From NCBI RefSeq assembly GCF_023276405.1, contig NZ_JALRMO010000001.1:7217501-7281500 (forward strand): 64,000 nt of DNA. The letters run 5' to 3'. Under the pieces are notes generated by a model. It saw nothing but the letters and a program-made list of their open reading frames with translations. It was not told the origin of the DNA and did no database searches. The translations under genes and the position numbers were made by a program. This DNA is from Paenibacillus hamazuiensis. Its GTDB lineage: Bacteria; Bacillota; Bacilli; Paenibacillales; NBRC-103111. Shown here piece by piece: positions 58,618 to 64,000 of this stretch. The stretch's first letter is position 1. Every line of letters starts with the position of its first letter.

Positions 58618-60969
58618 ATGGGGAAAACGAAGCATACCGGGCCGATCAAGCTGCCGAAAACGCCGGACCCGTCGCTCTGGGTGAGCGCGGTGCCGTTCGG
58701 GCTTGGCAAGGTGAAGCCGCACCATATCCGCGAGACGGCGAAAATCGTCTGGGACAACCGCGACAACCTGCCGTACGCGTTCCGTATTTTGACGCAGGGC
58801 GTGTGCGACGGCTGCGCGCTCGGGGTGTCCGGCCTGTACGATCAGACGCTCGCCGGGCCGCACGTATGCACGACGCGGCTGAACGTGCTGCGGCTCAGCA
58901 CGATGTCGGCGATGAAGCCGGAGACGCTGCACGCCGACATCGACGACCTGCGGCGGATGGACAGCACCGCGCTGCGGAAGCTCGGCCGCATCCCGTATCC
59001 GCTCATGCGCGGGCGCGGGGAGAGGCGGTTCCGCCGCGTCAGGTGGGACGAGGCGCTCGATTTCATCGCCGCGAAAATCCGCGCGATCGATCCGAAGCAG
59101 CTCGCGTTTTATTTGACCGCGCGCGGCATTACGAACGAGTCGTATTACGTCGCGGCCAAGGCGGCGCGGTTTCTCGGGACGAACAATATCGACAACGCGT
59201 CGCGCATCTGCCACTCGCCGTCGAAGACGGCCCTCAAGCGGTCGGTCGGCGTCGGTGCGTCGACGTGCAGCTACAAGGACTGGATCGGCACCGACGTGCT
59301 CGTGTTTTGGGGCAGCGTGGCGGCGAACAACCAGCCGGTATCGACAAAATATATGTACGCCGCGAAGCGCCGGGGGACGAAGATCGTTGTGATCAACCCG
59401 TACCGCGAGCCGTCGATGGACCGGTACTGGATCCCGTCCGTGCCGGAGTCCGCGCTGTTCGGCACGAAGCTGGCCGACGATGTGGTGCAGGTGAACATCG
59501 GCGGGGATATCGCCTTCATGAACGGAGTCATGAAGGTGTGGTTCGAGATGGAGGAGCGGGGGCCGGGCTCCGCGATCGACTGGACGTTCGTCCGCGAGCA
59601 TACGAGCGGGCTGGAGGAGCTGCGCGCGCATGTGCTCGCGCAGGATTGGGCGGCGCTGGAGCGATCGAGCGGCCTCGGCCGGGAGCGGATCGCCGGGTTT
59701 GCGAAGCTGCTCGCCGGGGCGAAGTCGGCGGTGTTTGTGTGGTCGATGGGGCTGACGCAGCACCGCTTCGGCACCGACAACATTTCGCAGGTCGCGAATC
59801 TCGCGCTGCTGCGCGGGTTTCTCGGCCGCGAGTACTGCGGCCTGATGCCGATCCGCGGCCACAGCGGCGTGCAGGGCTCGGGCGAGATGGGCGCCGACCC
59901 GTTCAGCCTGCCGGGTGGCGAGTTTAAAGGCGCCGACATCGCGCGCATCGAAGGCGTATGGGGCTTCAAGCTGCCGGCATGGCAGGGCGACATCGTCGGC
60001 GTGTCGCTGGAGAATGCGCTGCTGCCGGAAGAGCACGAGCGGAAGCTGAAGCTGTTTTACACGTCCGGCGGCAACTTCCTCGAAACGATGCCGGATCCCG
60101 AGTTCGTCCGGCGCTGCCTCGAAGCAGTCGATGTCCGGGTGCACCAGGACATCATTTTCAACACGTCGACGCTTGTCGACGCACGCGAAGCGGTCGTCGT
60201 GCTGCCTGCGATGACGCGCTACGAGCAGCCGGGCGGCGGTACATCGACGTCGACGGAGCGGATGGTCTATTTTTCGCCGGAGATCGAAGGGCCGCGAATC
60301 GGGGAAGCGCGCGCCGAATGGCAGATTTATATCGATCTTGCCTCCCGGGTGAAGCCGGAGCGCAAGGAGCTCATCGCTTTTGCAAGTGCGGCGGATATAC
60401 GCCGGGAGATCGCGAGAGCGGCGCCGAGCTATGACGGCATCCAGCACCTGTCGAAGCGCGGTGACGTATTCCAGTGGGGCGGCGCCTGGCTGTGCGAGGA
60501 CGGCGTCTGTCCGACGGATGACGGGCGGGGCCGGCTGCTGCCGATCGAGCTGCCGGAGCTGCGCAAGCCGGAGGGGCATTTTTACGTGACGACGCGGCGG
60601 GGCAAGCAGTTCAACTCGATGATTTACAGTGAGCGCGATCCTTTCAACGCGGCGGACCGCTACGATGTGCTCATGCATCCGGACGATGCCCGCACGCTGT
60701 CGCTGGCCGCCGGCGAAGCCATCGTCGTTTACAACGCGCACGGCACGTTCCACGGACGCGTGAAGCTGGACGATGTGCGGCCGGGCAACATCGAGGTGCA
60801 TTGGCCGGAGGGCAACGCCCTCATCCCGAAGGGCGTGTACGAGCAGTATGCCGGCATCCCCGAGTACAATACGGCGGTGGTCGTGGAGAAGGCGGAGACA
60901 TATCATGCTCACAAGGATACGAAATATGTGGAGCGGCGCATCGAAGAATTGGAGACGGAAACGGAGTGA
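58618..60969 (+). CDS. FdhF/YdeP-family molybdopterin oxidoreductase
   Basis: The 783-residue protein has the cysteines of the first domain in GVCDGCALGVSGLYDQTLAGPHVC (no classical four-Cys FeS start as in FdhF, as in YdeP), MGD-binding segments (ARGITNESYYVAAKAARFLG; NNQPVSTKYMYAAKRRGTKIVVINPY), MPIRGHSGVQGSGEMG, and a C-terminal molydopterin dinucleotide-binding domain (RGKQFNSMIYSERDPFN). Members oxidise formate or have roles in acid resistance (YdeP). ATG 58618 follows GCGGGAGGAAACGTT. fdhD follows directly, consistent with a need for sulfuration of Mo. The gene is very GC-rich. Confidence 0.92.
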   Translation: MGKTKHTGPIKLPKTPDPSLWVSAVPFGLGKVKPHHIRETAKIVWDNRDNLPYAFRILTQGVCDGCALGVSGLYDQTLAGPHVCTTRLNVLRLSTMSAMKPETLHADIDDLRRMDSTALRKLGRIPYPLMRGRGERRFRRVRWDEALDFIAAKIRAIDPKQLAFYLTARGITNESYYVAAKAARFLGTNNIDNASRICHSPSKTALKRSVGVGASTCSYKDWIGTDVLVFWGSVAANNQPVSTKYMYAAKRRGTKIVVINPYREPSMDRYWIPSVPESALFGTKLADDVVQVNIGGDIAFMNGVMKVWFEMEERGPGSAIDWTFVREHTSGLEELRAHVLAQDWAALERSSGLGRERIAGFAKLLAGAKSAVFVWSMGLTQHRFGTDNISQVANLALLRGFLGREYCGLMPIRGHSGVQGSGEMGADPFSLPGGEFKGADIARIEGVWGFKLPAWQGDIVGVSLENALLPEEHERKLKLFYTSGGNFLETMPDPEFVRRCLEAVDVRVHQDIIFNTSTLVDAREAVVVLPAMTRYEQPGGGTSTSTERMVYFSPEIEGPRIGEARAEWQIYIDLASRVKPERKELIAFASAADIRREIARAAPSYDGIQHLSKRGDVFQWGGAWLCEDGVCPTDDGRGRLLPIELPELRKPEGHFYVTTRRGKQFNSMIYSERDPFNAADRYDVLMHPDDARTLSLAAGEAIVVYNAHGTFHGRVKLDDVRPGNIEVHWPEGNALIPKGVYEQYAGIPEYNTAVVVEKAETYHAHKDTKYVERRIEELETETE

Positions 60970-60974
60970 GTGCG

Positions 60975-61904
60975 GTGGAAGGGGAGTATGACGCAGCTGA
61001 AACAACCGTAAAAAAGCAGCCGGGACCATGCGAACCGGGCAGCATCTGCTCCGAGCCGTACGCCGCCGCAAGGACAGCCGCATCCGCGGCGTGGCCGGTC
61101 CGCAAATACGAAGCGCCGGCCGAAGCGGAAGGAGATGTAGGCGGGAGAGGGGAGCCCGGCGGCTGGCTGGAAGCGGAGGACGAGGTCGCGGCCGAATTTC
61201 CGCTCACCCTTAAGGTGGACGGGACGGAGTTTGCGACGATCGTTTGCACGCCGAGCGACCTCGAAGACCTTGCGGTCGGCTTTCTCGCCTCCGAGGGCGT
61301 CATCCGCACCGCAGGCGACCTGGCTCGGCTCACGCTCGACGCGGGCAAAGGCTTCGTATACGCCGAGCACGCGCAGCCGGAAGCGGCCAAGGCGGCGATG
61401 GAGCTGGCCTCGAAGCGGTTTATCGGGTCGTGCTGCGGCAAAAGCCGGCAGTTTTACCTCGCGGGCGACGTCCGTACGGCGAAAACCGTGACATCGCGGA
61501 CCCGTATTGCGCCGGAGCAAATTTTCGCTCTGATGGCGGCGCTGCAGACGAGCTCCGGCGATTTTCTCCGCACCGGCGGCGTGCATAATGCGGCGCTCTG
61601 CACGCCGGACCGGGTGCTTGCCGTGCGGACCGATATCGGCCGGCACAATACGCTCGACAAGCTGTACGGCCACTGCCTGCGCGAGCGGATCCCGACCGGC
61701 GACAAGGTGATCGCGTTCAGCGGCCGGATTTCGTCCGAGGTGCTGCTCAAGACGGCCAAAATCGGTGCGGGCATCCTGCTGTCCAAATCGGCGCCAACCG
61801 ATCTTGGGCTGAAGCTCGCTCACGATTTGGGCATCACCGTCGTCGGTTTTGTCCGCGGCCGGAAGTTGAACGTCTATACGCACGCGGAGCGTGTCCTCTT
61901 GTGA
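60975..61904 (+). CDS. fdhD: Formate dehydrogenase accessory sulfurtransferase FdhD
   Basis: The 309-residue protein delivers sulfur to the molybdenum cofactor of formate dehydrogenases. Motifs: PLTLKVDGTEFATIVCTPSDLEDLAVGFLASEGV, FIGSCCGKSRQF (the cysteine pair; the Firmicutes form has adjacent Cys rather than C-x-x-C), RTDIGRHNTLDKLYG and FSGRISSEVLLKTAKIGAG. The N-terminus carries a low-complexity stretch of about 60 residues (ETTVKKQPGPCEPGS). GTG 60975 is placed after GGAG at 60963-60966; GTG 60966 overlapping the fdhF-like stop is an alternative. Translational coupling with the upstream gene is likely. Confidence 0.9.
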   Translation: MEGEYDAAETTVKKQPGPCEPGSICSEPYAAARTAASAAWPVRKYEAPAEAEGDVGGRGEPGGWLEAEDEVAAEFPLTLKVDGTEFATIVCTPSDLEDLAVGFLASEGVIRTAGDLARLTLDAGKGFVYAEHAQPEAAKAAMELASKRFIGSCCGKSRQFYLAGDVRTAKTVTSRTRIAPEQIFALMAALQTSSGDFLRTGGVHNAALCTPDRVLAVRTDIGRHNTLDKLYGHCLRERIPTGDKVIAFSGRISSEVLLKTAKIGAGILLSKSAPTDLGLKLAHDLGITVVGFVRGRKLNVYTHAERVLL

Positions 61905-61921
61905 GGCACGCTCCGTTTAAC

Positions 61922-62347
61922 TTAACTGCTGTATAACTTTCCGTCTTTCAACAGCGCCAGCCATGAGGGGAAATCCAGCAGCTCCGGATATATTTGGCGA
62001 AGGGCGGGCAAGTCCGCAAGGTAGCCTTCTCTGTCGAAAAAAGCGGCCGCTTTGACGCCGTCGTGTTCATCGCCGCCGTCCTGCCGCACATTTGGCGCCT
62101 TGTAGCTAACGGGGACGCCGTAAACGCGCTGAATCGCCTCTAAAGCCTCAGCAATCGTCAGCTCATCGCCGGCAATTTCCAGATTTTTTCCGATATACGT
62201 TCCAGAATCGGCAAAAACGAGAGAAGCGAGCGCGCTGATATCCCGCACCGCGATCATCTGCACCTTCGATTCCGGGGCCCTGGTATAAAGAGTTACCGGC
62301 TCTGGACCTCCGTAAACCCGGACATCTGCCCCACCGCGGCAAGCCAC
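61922..62347 (-). pseudogene. Truncated NmrA-like/NAD(P)-binding protein, C-terminal half
   Basis: The frame encodes about 141 residues such as VRVYGGPEPVTLYTRAPESK, VQMIAVRDISALASLVFAD, GKNLEIAGDELTIAEALEAI and the end PSWLALLKDGKLYSS, the C-terminal part of NmrA-like proteins. The Rossmann half (GATGxxG) is absent. Upstream, 62348-62469 holds short frame fragments (for example MVLAGQGKAAVEAARFAGLT then a stop), followed at once by a MITE-like element. The gene is therefore broken, possibly by that element and later deletion. Confidence 0.7.
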
Positions 62348-62469
62348 CTTGGACCGCGCAGCTTCCCCTTCTGTTCCGTCACTGCTACGCTACGGCCTAC
62401 GTCAACCCGGCAAATCTCGCCGCTTCTACCGCGGCCTTTCCCTGACCGGCTAGAACCATCTTAATGAAT

Positions 62470-62756
62470 TCTAGCCCAACTTTCCGTCACTATCGGCGCT
62501 AATCCTTGATTCGACTGGATTTTCATTTTTTTATTGGTCACTACAACCTATTAATTTCCGAGCAATTCTGATGCATTCAGTATTTCATTATTTACGAAAG
62601 AGTCGATGGAAATAAACGGTAGGTCACTACTTTTGCAAATCGCTGATTTCTTAAGTTATGAACCCGCTGAAATCAAGGATTTTTGTTCTCGATTAGGGCA
62701 AAAATGAGCGAAAAAAATATTTTTTCGCAAAAATTCCGCGGAAAGTTGGGCTAGAG
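62470..62756. mobile_element. MITE-like element, 287 bp
   Basis: Perfect 17-bp inverted ends TCTAGCCCAACTTTCCG (62470-62486) and CGGAAAGTTGGGCTAGA (62740-62756). Inside are a second inverted pair AATCCTTGATT (62501-62511) / AATCAAGGATT (62671-62681) and a hairpin GCGAAAAAA-ATA-TTTTTTCGC (62709-62729). It has no gene and is AT-rich. No clear target duplication is visible. It sits beside the truncated NmrA-like gene. Confidence 0.75.
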
Positions 62757-62779
62757 ATCGGTCGATAATCTTCATCCAT

Positions 62780-63049
62780 TCATTCAATCCATAAAGCAAT
62801 GTAAACAAAAAATATAAATAATAGGGGCGGAATAGTAATACCTAGAATGATAGAGATCCAAAATGTCCGCTTTCGAAGTAAATTCTTTAATTTATCAAAG
62901 AAGCTTAATATTGGTTTGTCAAGGGAGTTGAAAAAATTCTCGAGGTATGTTTCGGCATCTGACTCGTCAAATTCAAGAAGTTTTTCCCAGATATTCATAT
63001 GAAGAGCATACATTTTTTCCTTCTCCTCACTATCTTTTAAAAGCGCCAC
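62780..63049 (-). CDS. Small membrane protein, AT-rich
   Basis: The 89-residue protein has a charged N-terminal half (EKMYALHMNIWEKLLEFDESDAETYLENF) and a C-terminal helix (FWISIILGITIPPLLFIFFVYIALW). No family recognised. It starts with ATG 63049 preceded by AAGTGGC, a poor ribosome site, so a later ATG at about 63013 (MYALHMN) may be used. Codon use is AT-rich like the next gene. With the secreted protein next door, an immunity-type role is conceivable but unsupported. Confidence 0.55.
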   Translation of the reverse strand: MALLKDSEEKEKMYALHMNIWEKLLEFDESDAETYLENFFNSLDKPILSFFDKLKNLLRKRTFWISIILGITIPPLLFIFFVYIALWIE

Positions 63050-63133
63050 TTAATTCATCACCGCCTAGATTTAATAATTTTATAGTACCCAAGAATTTAT
63101 CCTATAGCAATAAATTTGATATAAAAGAATATA

Positions 63134-63161
63134 TTTACATTTTATAGAAATGGTTTATAAT
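63134..63161 (+). promoter_or_regulatory. Sigma-A promoter of the right-edge secreted protein gene
   Basis: TTTACA (63134-63139), 16 bases, TATAAT (63156-63161). Confidence 0.7.
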
Positions 63162-63197
63162 GTTAATTGAATAAAATTTTAGGAGGTTATTGAAAAT

Positions 63198-64000
63198 ATG
63201 AAAATTGTAAAGCGTGGTTTTACAGGAATTGCAACACTAGCTCTTATTTTTTCAACATTAGTTATCTCCCCTCAGAAAACCAATGCTTCTGAGACAGATG
63301 TACAACTAGCAAAATCAACGGTCAATAGTTACATTAAAGCTGTTGAAAAACAAGATCCGGAAGAAATGGTAAAATGGGTAATTGACAAACGTTTTACTTC
63401 GTCAGAACAACAAAAAAGTGAATACAATGTGATTCTTCGCAATAACGAATTTAATGATGCAAAGTTGGAAAATATTAAAAAAACCGGTGAAACAATTAAG
63501 GCCACTATATCTTTAAAAAGAAAGAACGATGGAAGAGTGGAGTCGGTTGAACTTCCTGTAGTTAAAGACATGGATAGTACATGGAAGTTAGTTATAGGTG
63601 ATGTAAGTACGAGAGATGAGAAATCCATTGTGTATGATACATCTGAAAAAAAATCTTCAAATCCAAATATGAGTACTTTATCCACAGCTGTTGCTTATTA
63701 TGAGTTCGATCTTGCTAAACAAGGTAGTTGTTGCACTCATACAGCTTACAGTGATTCATCTTTTGATATGACAGGCTATTCAGTAGGAATTAATGGCTGG
63801 CAAGAGCTCCCATCTACTAACACCAAGGTAACAGTGGTTTACCAAATTGTTAAAAAAGGTGTATTCTCTGATGATGTAAAAGGTGAAAAGATAATTCAAG
63901 ATTTCTACAGAAAAAAAGGTACTTGGTATTATGAAACTATCAGTACATTTGAAAAAGAATCGGGCGTGTATTTGAAAATTACAAATCCTAGCTCAACCAA
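63198..64000 (+). CDS. Secreted protein, AT-rich, 3' end outside window
   Basis: ATG 63198 lies 11 bases after AGGAGG; the frame is open to the right edge, 267 codons. It encodes a signal peptide (MKIVKRGFTGIATLALIFST then LVISPQKTNAS), an NTF2/DUF-like helix-sheet region with EKQDPEEMVKWVIDKRF, and later a Cys pair GSCCTHTAYSD. No family is recognised. Composition is far more AT-rich than the window mean, as for the neighbouring small membrane gene, suggesting horizontal acquisition. A promoter is visible upstream. Confidence 0.8.
   Translation, partial: MKIVKRGFTGIATLALIFSTLVISPQKTNASETDVQLAKSTVNSYIKAVEKQDPEEMVKWVIDKRFTSSEQQKSEYNVILRNNEFNDAKLENIKKTGETIKATISLKRKNDGRVESVELPVVKDMDSTWKLVIGDVSTRDEKSIVYDTSEKKSSNPNMSTLSTAVAYYEFDLAKQGSCCTHTAYSDSSFDMTGYSVGINGWQELPSTNTKVTVVYQIVKKGVFSDDVKGEKIIQDFYRKKGTWYYETISTFEKESGVYLKITNPSST

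Noticed and set aside
58501-61083. Very long open frame on the minus strand opposite the FdhF/YdeP-type gene
   Set aside because: It is Arg/His/Pro-rich low-information sequence, the mirror of a GC-rich real gene on the plus strand with clear motifs and a ribosome site.

Overview
The window looks like chromosomal DNA of a spore-forming Gram-positive bacterium, most likely Paenibacillus or a close relative (inference from content; no marker gene or database was consulted). The support is: GGAGG-type ribosome binding sites with many GTG and TTG starts; sigma-A promoters; a spore cortex hydrolase-like LysM/GH18 protein; a GerP-type spore germination locus; LplB/YtcP-type sugar permeases next to a membrane AraC regulator; stalk-domain (copper amine oxidase N-like) surface protein; and a small holin-like toxin. 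Base composition is moderately GC-rich, with AT-rich patches at about 43.7-46.0, 51.4-52.9 (an IS) and 62.5-64.0 kb that look acquired. I found no rRNA, tRNA or CRISPR array.

Layout. 1-4 kb: a membrane-bound AraC regulator running off the left edge, divergent from two sugar ABC permeases that lack a binding protein. 4-10.7 kb: small stress and metabolic genes (glutathione peroxidase, ECF sigma factor, VOC proteins, xpt), a TetR/short-chain dehydrogenase pair sharing a back-to-back promoter with a clear operator, and a second-copy UMP-kinase-like gene preceded by a leader peptide and terminator. 10.7-19.9 kb: a palindromic element, two secreted or spore-wall proteins, a GerP-like/Hsp20 spore locus, an ArsP-type permease, a methyltransferase pseudogene and a bacillithiol-transferase-like/GNAT fusion. 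20.1 kb: a type I toxin candidate.

20.4-28.8 kb is the most coherent accessory pathway: a TyrR-like regulator without the sigma-54 GAFTGA loop, a regulatory region with three palindromes, then a co-directional run of nitrilase-family amidohydrolase, MFS transporter, PuuE/cyclic-imidase-like deacetylase-fold hydrolase, a CxxC protein, a COG0523 metallochaperone GTPase, a zinc alcohol dehydrogenase and a short-chain dehydrogenase. I infer a catabolic route for a small amide, imide or nitrile-type compound with its own metal-delivery module. 28.9-33.5 kb: AraC regulator, binding protein lipoprotein and secreted sialidase. 33.7-39.5 kb: LTA-synthase-like enzyme, small proteins, LacI regulator and FAD oxidoreductase. 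39.7-42.9 kb: a complete polar amino acid ABC transporter.

43-64 kb: a PepSY membrane protein island; a LysR-PrpF-ABC transporter operon split by a 1.5-kb IS4-type element that recodes the end of the permease; UDG; a four-copy inverted repeat cluster; a frameshifted Nudix gene; GrpB; a second GH18 protein; an FdhF/YdeP-type molybdoenzyme with FdhD; a MITE-like element next to a truncated NmrA-like gene; and an AT-rich secreted protein cut by the right edge.
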